Source: a virus. Taken from it: a DNA stretch of 20,152 bases. How positions within the stretch are numbered: position 1 is the stretch's first letter; the number at the start of each line of letters is the position of its first letter. Where the stretch lies: positions 1 to 20,152 of the IMG/VR virus record IMGVR_UViG_3300031839_001011; one strand, given 5' to 3'. A program made the translations under genes and the position numbers. Positions 12,484 to 20,152 of this stretch are shown in pieces. Under the pieces are notes generated by a model. That model was not told the DNA's origin. It searched no databases and saw only the letters and a program-made list of their open reading frames with translations.

Positions 12484-12520
12484 CAAAAAAAGGGAAGCTT
12501 TTACACTTCCCTCTTTTTTT
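12484..12520. terminator. bidirectional intrinsic terminator
   Basis: AGGGAAG at 12491-12497 pairs with CTTCCCT at 12506-12512 around an eight-base loop. The stem is flanked by an A-tract on the left (12484-12490) and a T-tract on the right (12513-12520). It can therefore stop + strand transcripts leaving the tRNA cluster and minus-strand transcripts leaving the small membrane gene. Confidence 0.88.
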
Positions 12521-12559
12521 GCTCTGTATTAATTGTAGGAATACAGAACTATTTCGCTC

Positions 12560-12781
12560 CTACTTTCGAAATAAACCCACCAACACCAACAAGGCGACAA
12601 GCCCAGCGAAACCCGACTCGCCGAACTTGTTAATGATGGATGTTAGGTTACCTATAACGTTGACGCCAAAGATACCGCTTCCAAATATTACTTCAGAAAT
12701 GGCACCTATAGCTACAAAGGACATAAGTAGATGAGCTAAATCATCAATATATCCTTTGACCATTGTTACGACTTCCTTCAT
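12560..12781 (-). CDS. small two-pass membrane protein on the minus strand
   Basis: This 73-residue protein has a hydrophobic segment at about residues 15-33 (LAHLLMSFVAIGAISEVIF) and another at about 57-71 (AGLVALLVLVGLF). A glycine-rich IFGSGIFGVNVIGNL link lies between them. On the minus strand GGGAG lies six bases before the ATG, which supports this frame over the overlapping + frames. It is the only minus-strand gene seen. It has its own late-type promoter and ends at a bidirectional terminator. Size and topology would fit a holin-like or envelope protein expressed late, but no charge-rich holin tail is seen and the role is unknown. Confidence 0.75.
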   Translation of the reverse strand: MKEVVTMVKGYIDDLAHLLMSFVAIGAISEVIFGSGIFGVNVIGNLTSIINKFGESGFAGLVALLVLVGLFRK

Positions 12782-12802
12782 GGTTATCTCCCGTTAGTTA
12801 AG

Positions 12803-12843
12803 AAAAAAAGGGTCATCGATTATTTTATGAACCGAGTAACCCT
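12803..12843 (-). terminator. hairpin plus T-run in the leader of the minus-strand gene
   Basis: Read on the minus strand, AGGGT (from 12843) pairs with ACCCT (ending 12809) and is followed by seven T residues (12809 to 12803), the layout of an intrinsic terminator. A second, shorter pairing (CAT 12814-12816 with ATG 12827-12829) lies inside. It stands between the TATAAATA box and the ATG at 12781. It could stop leftward transcripts from elsewhere or act as an attenuator of this gene. Confidence 0.55.
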
Positions 12844-12885
12844 CAGTAATAATTATTTTGTAATGAAATAATATAAACCAATATA

Positions 12886-12893
12886 TATTTATA
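12886..12893 (-). promoter_or_regulatory. T4-type late promoter box (TATAAATA) for the minus-strand gene
   Basis: The minus strand reads TATAAATA exactly, the sequence used by gp55-type late sigma factors in T4. It is in a non-coding stretch about 105 bases before the start at 12781. The surrounding 12850-12940 is extremely AT-rich and holds an inverted repeat (ATTATTT...AAATAAT near 12852-12872), so chance matches are possible. Confidence 0.5.
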
Positions 12894-12952
12894 TATGAAG
12901 GTTTTTTATATGTACTATATTTATTAGTATACAAAACTATTTTAGGTGAACT

Positions 12953-13348
12953 ATGGCAATAGATTATGAAATCTTTGATGGTAAATCATTATCATCATTA
13001 TTTAAAGACATTTACGACAATACAAAACATAACAGAAAACAACTTGATGTTCTAACAAGAGAACTTGTGCAGTTTATAAAAGACGGTGATACTGCAGTTC
13101 AGATAGTACCTATGATTAAAGAGTATTTAGAAATCAATGTTAGAAACGATGACCAACTTGTCAAGATGGCAGCAGTTGTACAAAGACTAATTTCAGCTGA
13201 AGGTAAAGCAGGAGCTGAAGATGAATTTGGTTTATCTGAAGCAGAGAAAGAACAATTACTTTCTGGTATGGAAGATACAATAAAAGATTTACAACAAGAA
13301 TCAGACAAAATACATAATAAGATTGAAACAGTAACAAAGGTAAATTAA
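12953..13348 (+). CDS. helical, coiled-coil protein upstream of the baseplate hub gene
   Basis: This 131-residue protein is mostly helical and acidic. It begins with FDGKSLSSLFKDIYDNTKHNRKQL, continues through MAAVVQRLISAE and ends with a clear coiled-coil (about residues 100-127, LLSGMEDTIKDLQQESDKIHNKIE). It is the first + strand gene of the structural block and is tied to the hub gene by TAATG. A tail or baseplate assembly factor is possible from position. No family is named. Confidence 0.7.
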   Translation: MAIDYEIFDGKSLSSLFKDIYDNTKHNRKQLDVLTRELVQFIKDGDTAVQIVPMIKEYLEINVRNDDQLVKMAAVVQRLISAEGKAGAEDEFGLSEAEKEQLLSGMEDTIKDLQQESDKIHNKIETVTKVN

Positions 13349-14466
13349 TGGCTTATAGACGAAAAAGAAGAGTAGATACAACTACGTCTTATGATACTGG
13401 TGTACCAACTTTTTCAAGAATAGGTTCTATGGTAAAAAAATTAATTGCTTCATCGCAGTATGATTTTTTTGAAGGTGAAGCTTTTGAAGTTACAGAGGTT
13501 ATATTGAATGAACCTAGTAATCGTGGTAGCGTTAGAGGTACTTTTATAAATAATCCTAATCAAGAAATATTAGGTGGCGTAGTTAAATCTTTGACACCAA
13601 ATATAACGGCTGTGCCACTTGTTGGAGAACACGTTGTGGTTTTAGAATATAATGGACAACACTATTATACAGGTATTATAAATCGTAAAGGTTCTGTTAA
13701 TGAAAACTCTATACCAGGAGCCGCTGGTAATTATGTAGAAAATACTAAATATGGTAAGACATTTGAAAGAAAAGATGTTCAACCTATTCGTATTAATGAA
13801 GGTGATATTGTTTTTGAAGGTAGATATGGGCATTCTATAAAGTTTGGTTCAAACAAACAAAAGCCTCAAATAAAAATAGTAGCAGGTCACAGAGGTAAAG
13901 ATGTAGTAGAAAATTTAAATAAAGATGATTCATCTATATATTTAGAAGGTGGTATTGATAATACTGATGTTGATAATAAAAAAATTAAAATAAAATCGAA
14001 TGATATATTTATTACTGGAGACAGAAATATATTTTTAAAAGCAGGTGAAATTAGTTTAAATGCTACAAAATTTAATACGATAAAAATGGGTGACCCGAGA
14101 GCACCAATGTTACCAACAGTTAATGGTCAAAAAATGTTAGAATTTCAAAACAGTATAGTTGGTGTATTGACTGGTATACAATCTATATTAGTTTCAGCAG
14201 GTAGTCAACTATGGCCAAAGGTAGGTACTGATGCTGCTAAATTATTAAAAGATATTAATACTGTGTCTGATTCAATACTTAATTTGTCGTTTTTAAATTT
14301 TCAAGTGATGACAGCAGACCCAGATTTTAAACTACCTGAAATACCAGAATTACCTGAGGTACCAGAATTACCTGAAGTAGATTTATCTAAATTAGATGCA
14401 CTTAAAGTACCAAAAACAGTAGCCTCATTAGATAAAATTAAAAAAATTAATCAAAATAATACATAG
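13348..14466 (+). CDS. baseplate hub/spike protein (gp5/gpV-like OB-fold) without lysozyme domain
   Basis: This 372-residue protein opens with a basic stretch. An OB-fold type region follows (about residues 45-115: FEVTEVILNEPSN, PLVGEHVVVLEYNGQHYYTGII), as in the N-terminal domain of gp5 and gpV. Next is GDIVFEGRYGHSIKFGS (about 150-166) and strand-rich repeats (SIYLEGG, KIKIKSNDIFITG, NIFLKAGEISLNA), which look like the start of a beta-helix spike. A GDPRAPMLPTVNG link leads to a helical part. The end has repeated PELPEVPELPEV units. T4 gp5 carries a lysozyme domain between the OB fold and the spike. None is visible here. It punctures the outer membrane during tail contraction. Confidence 0.78.
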   Translation: MAYRRKRRVDTTTSYDTGVPTFSRIGSMVKKLIASSQYDFFEGEAFEVTEVILNEPSNRGSVRGTFINNPNQEILGGVVKSLTPNITAVPLVGEHVVVLEYNGQHYYTGIINRKGSVNENSIPGAAGNYVENTKYGKTFERKDVQPIRINEGDIVFEGRYGHSIKFGSNKQKPQIKIVAGHRGKDVVENLNKDDSSIYLEGGIDNTDVDNKKIKIKSNDIFITGDRNIFLKAGEISLNATKFNTIKMGDPRAPMLPTVNGQKMLEFQNSIVGVLTGIQSILVSAGSQLWPKVGTDAAKLLKDINTVSDSILNLSFLNFQVMTADPDFKLPEIPELPEVPELPEVDLSKLDALKVPKTVASLDKIKKINQNNT

Positions 14467-14474
14467 GAGTTATT

Positions 14475-14924
14475 ATGACTAAAAAAGGCCTTGTAAAAAT
14501 AATACGAGAAGTAGTCCGTAGAGAAGTACAAAAAGAAGTACAGAAGATATTTATAAAAGAAGAATCTTCACCTACTTTAGAAGAAGTCCTTCCAGAAGTC
14601 ACTAAACAAGTTTCTTCACCAAAAAAAGAAGTAAAATATTCTAAAGACGAAACTATCAATAACATTTTAAATGAAACTGCTGGTTTATCTAAATCTCAAC
14701 AAAATGAATATCCTACTGTAACTGGAAAAGCTTTTGATACAAATCGTATGGCAGAGTTAATGGGTTACAGTCAACCTGAAGAAGTTGAACGTGATATGGT
14801 AGCTGTAGATACTATGAAAAAAGCAGGTGTAAATTCAGAACAAGTCCCAGAACACGTAACAAATGCTTTAACACGAGACTATTCAGATTTAATGAAAGCT
14901 ATGAATAATAAAAAAGGTAATTAA
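14475..14924 (+). CDS. tail/baseplate-region protein of unknown function with coiled-coil start
   Basis: This 149-residue protein has a charged N-terminal helix (IIREVVRREVQKEVQKIF) and then a flexible, Ser/Pro/Glu-rich stretch. The C-terminal half contains NRMAELMGYSQPEE, VDTMKKAGV and ALTRDYSDLMKAMNNKKG. The C-terminal block looks like a conserved motif and would be worth using as a search seed. It lies between hub and gp25 genes with a strong Shine-Dalgarno (TAGGAG) and overlaps the gp25 start by TAATG. A structural or chaperone role in baseplate assembly is likely from position only. Confidence 0.65.
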   Translation: MTKKGLVKIIREVVRREVQKEVQKIFIKEESSPTLEEVLPEVTKQVSSPKKEVKYSKDETINNILNETAGLSKSQQNEYPTVTGKAFDTNRMAELMGYSQPEEVERDMVAVDTMKKAGVNSEQVPEHVTNALTRDYSDLMKAMNNKKGN

Positions 14925-15376
14925 TGAGCGCAAGAGAAGATGATATGAATTCCAATACTTATATTGGATTATCTTTTCCATTACGAAGAGATATAAATAA
15001 TGACTTTGCCTTAACTAAAAATTCATTACAACAATCAAGACATAATTTAAGAAACTTGTTATTAACTCAAGTAGGTGAACGAGTAGGTCAACCTGAATTT
15101 GGTAGTAGATTGAGAGAGTTGTGTTTTGAACAACAAAACGATGAACTTCCAATAAGACTCGAAGAAGAAGTTAGAAGAGCAACTGGTGTTTGGTTACCTT
15201 ATATCAATATTCAAGAAGTAAACACACTTACAGAAGAAGGTGATAAAAATAAAATCTTTGTAGAAGTAAAATTTTCTACTACGTTAAATCCACAAACAAT
15301 GGAATCAATAACTTTAGATGCATCATACGGAGCTACTTTGGTTGTTGGTTCAGATGGTTTACAATATAGAAGATAG
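14924..15376 (+). CDS. baseplate wedge protein gp25-like
   Basis: This 150-residue protein matches the GPW/gp25 family. GLSFPLRRDINNDFALT lies near the N-terminus, then LRNLLLTQVGERVGQPEFGSR (about residues 41-61), then LPIRLEEEVRRATGVWLPYINI and a C-terminal strand region. T4 gp25 is 132 residues. The protein sits in the wedge at the interface with sheath initiation and is among the most conserved parts of contractile injection machines. It is followed by the gp6-like gene, as expected for wedge modules. Confidence 0.92.
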   Translation: MSAREDDMNSNTYIGLSFPLRRDINNDFALTKNSLQQSRHNLRNLLLTQVGERVGQPEFGSRLRELCFEQQNDELPIRLEEEVRRATGVWLPYINIQEVNTLTEEGDKNKIFVEVKFSTTLNPQTMESITLDASYGATLVVGSDGLQYRR

Positions 15377-15385
15377 GAAAATTAA

Positions 15386-17362
15386 ATGGCTAGAACAAGT
15401 ACAAAAAAGAATATGGTAAAACAAGTCAATTATCTTAATAAAGACTTTAGTGACTTTAGAGATAATTTAATTGAATTTGCTAAAGTATATTTTCCAAACA
15501 CATACAATGACTTCAACGAGTCATCACCTGGTATGATGTTCATCGAAATGGCAGCTTATGTTGGTGATGTTCTTTCTTATTATATTGATTCACAATTTAA
15601 AGAATCACTTTTAGCTTACGCAGAAGAAAAAAGAAATGTGTATAACATAGCTCAATCTTTTGGTTATAAGCCAAATGTTACAGCCCCAGCTTCAGTAGTG
15701 TTAGATGTATTTCAAACTGTACCTGCACTTAACGAAAAACCTGATGAAAGATATGCACTTAATGTTAAGGCGGGTACTCAACTCACATCAACTAGCACTG
15801 GTACTACATTTAGAACTTTAGAAGATGTTAATTTTAAGTTTTCAAGTTCTTATGAACCACGTGACATTACAATTTTCGAAACTGAAGATAATATACCTAC
15901 AAAGTATTTATTAAAAAAACAAGTAAAAGCAGAAAGTGGTAATATAGTTACTGAAACATTTACATTTGGTAGTGCAGAAAAATATACACAAATAAAATTA
16001 TCAAATCCAAAAGTTATAGAAGTTATTTCTTGTACTGATAGTGATGGTAACAATTGGTCTGAAGTTGATTCATTGGCAAGAGATACAGTATTTGCTGATA
16101 TTGAAAACAATGCAACTAATGACCCTACTTCGGTAATTAATAGAGAGGTATCACCTTATATTCTTAAACTAAATAAAACATCTCGTAGATTCACAAGATA
16201 TATTGACCAAAATGATTCTTCGGTATTAAGATTTGGTGCAGGTATATCTAATAATCCAGATGAAGAAATTATACCAAACCCTTCTATGGTAGGTTCGACT
16301 TTACCTGGTAGTCCAAGTTTTTTAACAAAGGCATTCGACCCAAGTAACTTTTTAAATACAAAAGCTTTTGGTTTAGCACCTTCTAATACAACACTTACTA
16401 TCAAGTATTCTTATGGTGGTGGTATTGATGATAATGTCAATAGTAACGATATAACATCAATATCAAGTATTTCATATGAAATACAAGATGATTTGCTATC
16501 AACTACTTCAGTTCAAGAGTCAAAAGATTCAGTCTCATTTATCAACCCACTACCAGCAACAGGTGGTTCAGCTGGTGAATCAGTTAGAGAAGTTAGAGAA
16601 AATGCGTTAGCGTATTTTCAATCACAACAGAGGGCTGTCACTAAAGAAGATTATATTATACGTGCTTATTCACTACCATCAAAATATGGTAATATTGCAA
16701 AAGTACATTTAGTACAAGATGACCAGTTAAATAAGTCTGTAGGTACAGATGAGTTAGAGCGAACAATTCAAGAAAGTGACATAGGTAAAACAATAAAATC
16801 TGTACAAGTTAGAACACCAAATCCTTTAGCAATGAATATGTATACATTAGGATTTAATTCAAATAAAAAATTAACACCATTAAATCAAACAGTAAAAGAA
16901 AACTTAAAAACTTATTTATCACAATATAGACTTGTGACTGATGCAGTAAATATTAAAGATGCATACGTTATTAACATTGCTGTGAACTTTGCAATATTGA
17001 CAAAAGCTGAATTTTCAAAGAATGATGTTTTACTTAGATGTGTTGCAACAGTAAAAGATTTCTTTGACATTGATAGGTGGCAAATAGGTCAACCGATTGT
17101 ATTAGCTGATATTGCATATGAGTTATCATTAGTAGAAGGTGTTGCATCAGTTGTACCGCCAATTGATTCAGACACCGTTATAAAAATTGAAAACAAATAC
17201 AAAGCAGGTGAAGGGTACTCTGGTAATTTTTATGATATTAAAAATAGTATGATTGACGGTGTCTTGTATCCAGCACTTGACCCTAGTATTTTTGAAGTTA
17301 AATTTCCAAACGCAGACATCAAAGGTAAAGTTGTCGGTGATAATTTAGGTATAGTGGAGTAA
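15386..17362 (+). CDS. baseplate wedge protein gp6-like (baseplate J family)
   Basis: This 658-residue protein is almost the length of T4 gp6 (660). The N-terminal region contains DFRDNLIEFAKVYFPNTYND and SSPGMMFIEMAAYVGDVLS, typical of the family. Strand-rich domains follow. The J-family signature lies at about residues 389-426: TGGSAGESVREVRENALAYF, then QRAVTKEDYIIRAYSLPSKYG. The C-terminal part includes NIKDAYVINIAVNFAI and DIAYELSLVEGVASV. gp6 forms the dimeric wedge scaffold around the hub with gp25. AGGAAA precedes the ATG. Confidence 0.92.
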   Translation: MARTSTKKNMVKQVNYLNKDFSDFRDNLIEFAKVYFPNTYNDFNESSPGMMFIEMAAYVGDVLSYYIDSQFKESLLAYAEEKRNVYNIAQSFGYKPNVTAPASVVLDVFQTVPALNEKPDERYALNVKAGTQLTSTSTGTTFRTLEDVNFKFSSSYEPRDITIFETEDNIPTKYLLKKQVKAESGNIVTETFTFGSAEKYTQIKLSNPKVIEVISCTDSDGNNWSEVDSLARDTVFADIENNATNDPTSVINREVSPYILKLNKTSRRFTRYIDQNDSSVLRFGAGISNNPDEEIIPNPSMVGSTLPGSPSFLTKAFDPSNFLNTKAFGLAPSNTTLTIKYSYGGGIDDNVNSNDITSISSISYEIQDDLLSTTSVQESKDSVSFINPLPATGGSAGESVREVRENALAYFQSQQRAVTKEDYIIRAYSLPSKYGNIAKVHLVQDDQLNKSVGTDELERTIQESDIGKTIKSVQVRTPNPLAMNMYTLGFNSNKKLTPLNQTVKENLKTYLSQYRLVTDAVNIKDAYVINIAVNFAILTKAEFSKNDVLLRCVATVKDFFDIDRWQIGQPIVLADIAYELSLVEGVASVVPPIDSDTVIKIENKYKAGEGYSGNFYDIKNSMIDGVLYPALDPSIFEVKFPNADIKGKVVGDNLGIVE

Positions 17363-17366
17363 GTTA

Positions 17367-18497
17367 ATGCATTATTTTATATTTCCTGAAAAAGATACAA
17401 CAATATTTGAGGCTAGTTCAAGTTTAAACTCTGGGCTAGATGAAGTATTAGAAATCAGAAAAAATGTTAGTGATACTGGAGCTAGTGTTGATGTCTCAAG
17501 AATTTTAATAAAATTCGATACAACGTTTTTCCAAGAAGCTTCTTCTTCAGGTTTAATACCTCAAACTGGTAGTAGGGCAGCAAAGTATTTTTTAAATTTA
17601 TATGATGCAAACCCAAAAGCATTAGCAGCATCACAAAGTTTATTTGCATACGCAATAAGTGGTTCTTGGGATATGGGTACTGGTCGTTCATATGATAACC
17701 CTCAGACTTCAGATGGTTGTAGTTGGAAATATAGATATAGTGAAACTGATGGTACATTATGGGCAAGTGGTAGTGGTGCTAATGATGGAGCAGGAGGAGT
17801 TTGGTATAGCTCTAGTGTAGCACCAGCAGCATCTGCATCACTTAATCATCAGTCAAGAGATTTAAAAATAGATGTCACTGGTACAGTAAATAATTGGTTA
17901 AATGGTACTGTTATTAATGATGGTTTTTTAGTTAAGCGTAGTGGTAGTGTTGGCAATAATCACCCATCAGCATCAGAAGGTAATACAGATAGATTAGGTA
18001 GTTTTTCATTTTTCTCATCAAACACTCACACAATATTTCCACCAACATTAGAAGCAGTATGGGATGATTCAACTTGGACTACTGGTACGTTAGATGCATT
18101 AACTTCTGCTAATTTAGAAGATAGTGTAATTTATATGAAAGGTTTACGACCAGAATATAAAGAAAATTCAAGAGCTAGATTTAGAGTTGTTGGTAGAGAA
18201 AGATTCCCATCAGCAACATACTCAACAACACCTGCAGGATTGACAATAAAATATTTACCAAGTGGTTCTTCATTCTACTCAATTACTGATGCGGAGACAA
18301 ATGATATCATAGTACCATTTGGTACGGGTTCTAAATTAAGTTGTGATTCAACAGGTAACTATTTTAATTTAGATTTACAAGGTTATCAACCAGAAAGATA
18401 TTATACATTACAATTTAGAGTAGTGACAGATGAAGGTACTGCTGATGAGTTAGACCAATATTATGATGAAGGATTCACATTTAAGGTAAGTCAATAA
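17367..18497 (+). CDS. DNRLRE-like beta-sandwich tail/baseplate protein
   Basis: This 376-residue protein begins with FPEKDTTIFEASSSLNSG and continues with RILIKFDT. This is the start pattern of DNRLRE-type carbohydrate-binding-like domains (DTT...S..N.G..., then a ...L.KFD strand). The first 200 residues hold further features: SWDMGTGRSYDNPQTSDGCS, DLKIDVTGTVNNWLNG and NDGFLVKRSG. The C-terminal half is strand-rich and ends with a fibronectin-like RYYTLQFRVVTDEG. It is rich in Ser, Gly, Thr and Trp and low in Lys, as expected for an exposed adhesin. Position between gp6 and the following structural genes suggests a baseplate part with surface-binding function. Confidence 0.68.
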   Translation: MHYFIFPEKDTTIFEASSSLNSGLDEVLEIRKNVSDTGASVDVSRILIKFDTTFFQEASSSGLIPQTGSRAAKYFLNLYDANPKALAASQSLFAYAISGSWDMGTGRSYDNPQTSDGCSWKYRYSETDGTLWASGSGANDGAGGVWYSSSVAPAASASLNHQSRDLKIDVTGTVNNWLNGTVINDGFLVKRSGSVGNNHPSASEGNTDRLGSFSFFSSNTHTIFPPTLEAVWDDSTWTTGTLDALTSANLEDSVIYMKGLRPEYKENSRARFRVVGRERFPSATYSTTPAGLTIKYLPSGSSFYSITDAETNDIIVPFGTGSKLSCDSTGNYFNLDLQGYQPERYYTLQFRVVTDEGTADELDQYYDEGFTFKVSQ

Positions 18498-19039
18498 TGC
18501 CATATACAAAAACAGAATTAGAAACTGTAGACTTTTATCAAGAATTTGTATCTAAACTTAGAACAAGTTATTTGGAAGACTTGCAAGAGTTTGCATCAAT
18601 AGGATTTAGAAGAAATAATATTCTATATTCTTTTGAAGATATAATATCATCAAACGGTATAGAAAATGTAGATATAACACCAGGTTCACAATATCACGAC
18701 TATATAACAAAAGAACAACAAGAATTATCTAAAACGACTACCATTCAGTCTTATCCAAGATATATTAGAAATAACAGTTTAGAAAAAATAATCGATAGAA
18801 GTATATCTGAACTAGCTACAGAAAGTTTTGCAACTACATTACCTAATAATGTTCAAAATGGTAACGTAATTACAAATGATGACCCAACAAATTATGATAG
18901 GTGGTTAGTTCAAAATAATCAAAAAAGAAAATTTGTTGACTTAGCAGTATACTATGGTCAAGACTATGTTTTAGATACATTAATAACATTAACTGATGGT
19001 GAAATATTAGCTATACCTGATGGAGAACCTATAGCATAA
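18497..19039 (+). CDS. baseplate-region structural protein of unknown function
   Basis: This 180-residue protein is mixed helix and strand, begins with KTELETVDFYQEFVSKLRTSYLE, and has a Thr/Asn-rich centre and a strand-rich end (VDLAVYYGQDYVLDTLITL). It overlaps both neighbours by TAATG. Size and location would suit a small wedge or sheath-initiator protein such as gp53 (196 residues in T4), but no gp53 motif is recognised. The assignment rests on context. Confidence 0.6.
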   Translation: MPYTKTELETVDFYQEFVSKLRTSYLEDLQEFASIGFRRNNILYSFEDIISSNGIENVDITPGSQYHDYITKEQQELSKTTTIQSYPRYIRNNSLEKIIDRSISELATESFATTLPNNVQNGNVITNDDPTNYDRWLVQNNQKRKFVDLAVYYGQDYVLDTLITLTDGEILAIPDGEPIA

Positions 19040-20152
19040 TGAGTAGATTAAACGAAAAAGATTTAGAACTTTTACAAACTGGACAAACAGTAAATTTGTC
19101 TACAGTAGAAAATGCTTACTATGGAGGTGAATTCACTACTAATCCAAATGATTGTGTAGAGGTTTTAATATACGACACAAACGAAAATTTATTAGAAACA
19201 AGTATCGTAGATGTTTCAGACTATTCTTATAATTATGAAACTGGTGTAAAATTAAACACTGGTACTATACTTAGAAAAATGGGTTATGACAGAGGTAAGT
19301 ATGTAGTGAAATATAATTTTTTGAGAAAAATTGCAGGCTCGTATGAGACGGTGTTAGTTGACTCAGATGGTAGGATATTTAATGGTACTAATTATCACAT
19401 AATGGATAATGGTAAAATTATGTCAGGTGAAACACATACAGATTTTTCTAAAGAATTATTTTTAAAAGAGTATAAATATTTTGTACACGAAATTTCACCT
19501 TCAAGAAAAGAAATTAGGTTAGCACCACAATCTATAAATGATAGTGAGTATTTAACTAGTTTTTTAGAAGCACAAGTAACTTCAAAAAAAATAACTATAC
19601 CTCAAGATAATTCTCTTTCTTTTTATGCAGATAGAGACGCATTAAAAGGTGATAGTAAAACAATGAAATTATCTGGTGACATCTCTCAGTTAACACAACA
19701 AATGATAGGTGGTTATGTTTCAATTGATAACGCATTTATAAAAGAATTTTTACCACCACCAGTATCTACAGATGGTAGTCAAACACCAGGTGCAACTGAA
19801 GAATTAGAATCATCAATAATACAAGCTCGATTCTTTATATCAAATGATAGTTTGGCTTCTTATGAATATGGTGATAGAAATCTTACCAGATTAGTCGAAG
19901 TGTTTACAGGTTTAAGTGATACTGATTACCCAACTGATGTAGGTACTGCAAAAACTATCATCGGAAATACAACTGTTGCACAAAAGGCCACCCAATTAGC
20001 AAATACTTTAGGAGGTATAAAATTTAGTGGTTATGATGATATAGTATATAAACGAAAAGAAGAAAATATTTCGAATATTCAAGAGTTACAGAAAAAAGGA
20101 GGTCGTGTACAGTACACATGGCAAGGTCCAGATAGTCCAAATACTATTACTC
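19039..20152 (+). CDS. large tail/baseplate protein (3' partial, cut by window end)
   Basis: The frame is open from the ATG at 19039, which overlaps the upstream stop, to the end of the window, giving 371 complete codons. The N-terminal part is strand-rich with VEVLIYDTNENLLETSIVDV and GKYVVKYNFLRKIAGS. A segment YKYFVHEISPSRKEIRLAP follows (about residues 147-165) and resembles tail-fibre and baseplate proteins of marine phages. Further on are EFLPPPVSTDGS, a disordered TPGATEELESS linker and a polar helical part. The repeated strand-rich domains and location suggest a tail fibre or baseplate-attached adhesin. The C-terminus and any receptor-binding domain lie outside the window. Confidence 0.65.
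   Translation, partial: MSRLNEKDLELLQTGQTVNLSTVENAYYGGEFTTNPNDCVEVLIYDTNENLLETSIVDVSDYSYNYETGVKLNTGTILRKMGYDRGKYVVKYNFLRKIAGSYETVLVDSDGRIFNGTNYHIMDNGKIMSGETHTDFSKELFLKEYKYFVHEISPSRKEIRLAPQSINDSEYLTSFLEAQVTSKKITIPQDNSLSFYADRDALKGDSKTMKLSGDISQLTQQMIGGYVSIDNAFIKEFLPPPVSTDGSQTPGATEELESSIIQARFFISNDSLASYEYGDRNLTRLVEVFTGLSDTDYPTDVGTAKTIIGNTTVAQKATQLANTLGGIKFSGYDDIVYKRKEENISNIQELQKKGGRVQYTWQGPDSPNTIT

Noticed and set aside
12418-12734. Two overlapping + strand frames of 71 codons
   Set aside because: They run through tRNA-Thr, the terminator or the antisense of the minus-strand gene, and they lack ribosome sites. The minus-strand gene has a good Shine-Dalgarno and clear membrane helices.
13545-15000. 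TATAAATA matches inside structural genes (near 13547 and 14993)
   Set aside because: They lie within coding sequence, not before genes, and such matches are expected by chance in DNA this AT-rich.
13099-18000. Minus-strand frames inside the structural genes (near 13099, 13642, 14447, 15850, 16156 and 17482)
   Set aside because: Each lies entirely or mostly inside a well-supported + strand gene and has no ribosome site or recognisable protein features.
1-20152. Bacteroidetes host suggested by low GC, missing CCA and a tmRNA start like GGGG.TGACA..TTTCGACAG
   Set aside because: Clear Shine-Dalgarno sites and TTGACA/TATATT promoters do not fit Bacteroidetes gene signals, so no host is assigned.
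1-20152. CRISPR arrays, insertion sequences, integrase or attachment sites
   Set aside because: No regularly spaced repeats, transposase or integrase motifs, or terminal inverted repeats were seen.

Overview
This window is almost certainly a piece of a large, AT-rich (roughly 30% GC by eye) tailed-phage genome with a contractile, T4-like tail. Genes are tightly packed, nearly all on the + strand, and many are joined by TAATG or ATGA stop-start overlaps. The evidence for a myovirus is a gp25-like baseplate wedge protein, a 658-residue gp6/baseplate-J-like wedge protein, a gp5/gpV-like hub protein and a T4 gp55-like late sigma factor. The host cannot be named. Shine-Dalgarno sites and TTGACA/TATATT promoters argue for a host with ordinary sigma70 promoters. 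A one-piece tmRNA argues against the gene coming from an alphaproteobacterium, whose tmRNA is normally two-piece. The style resembles marine T4-like phages.

Left part (1-5270): early or host-takeover style genes. They begin with the end of a possible P-loop kinase, followed by small proteins of unknown function separated by near-identical sigma70-type promoters. Next come a SWIM zinc-finger protein that runs into a tRNA-Cys gene, zinc-ribbon proteins, several tiny membrane or acidic ORFs, and a peptide deformylase with a C-terminal SEC-C zinc motif. The part ends with a complete phage tmRNA whose 5' end overlaps the preceding gene. Deformylase, tmRNA and tRNAs together form a translation-support region.

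Middle part (5270-12000): a 3D-domain envelope protein, then a promoter and a 7-deazaguanine operon: queD, queE, a small membrane protein, queC, folE, a phosphoribosyltransferase and a DpdA-like transglycosylase. FolE, QueD, QueE and QueC make preQ0 from GTP, and DpdA is expected to exchange guanine in DNA for it. No QueF or amidotransferase-type tailoring gene is seen here, so the simplest prediction is preQ0-modified phage DNA that resists host restriction. An HD hydrolase, a membrane-anchored coiled-coil protein and the gp55-like late sigma factor follow.

Junction (12000-12950): tRNA-Ala, tRNA-Glu and tRNA-Thr, a bidirectional terminator, and a single minus-strand gene for a small membrane protein with its own TATAAATA late-type promoter and a hairpin leader.

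Right part (12950-20152): late structural genes for the baseplate: a coiled-coil protein, hub/spike, unknown, gp25, gp6, a DNRLRE-like adhesin-type protein, unknown, and a large tail or baseplate protein cut by the window end. The gp55-like factor in the middle part is the obvious candidate for switching this region on.
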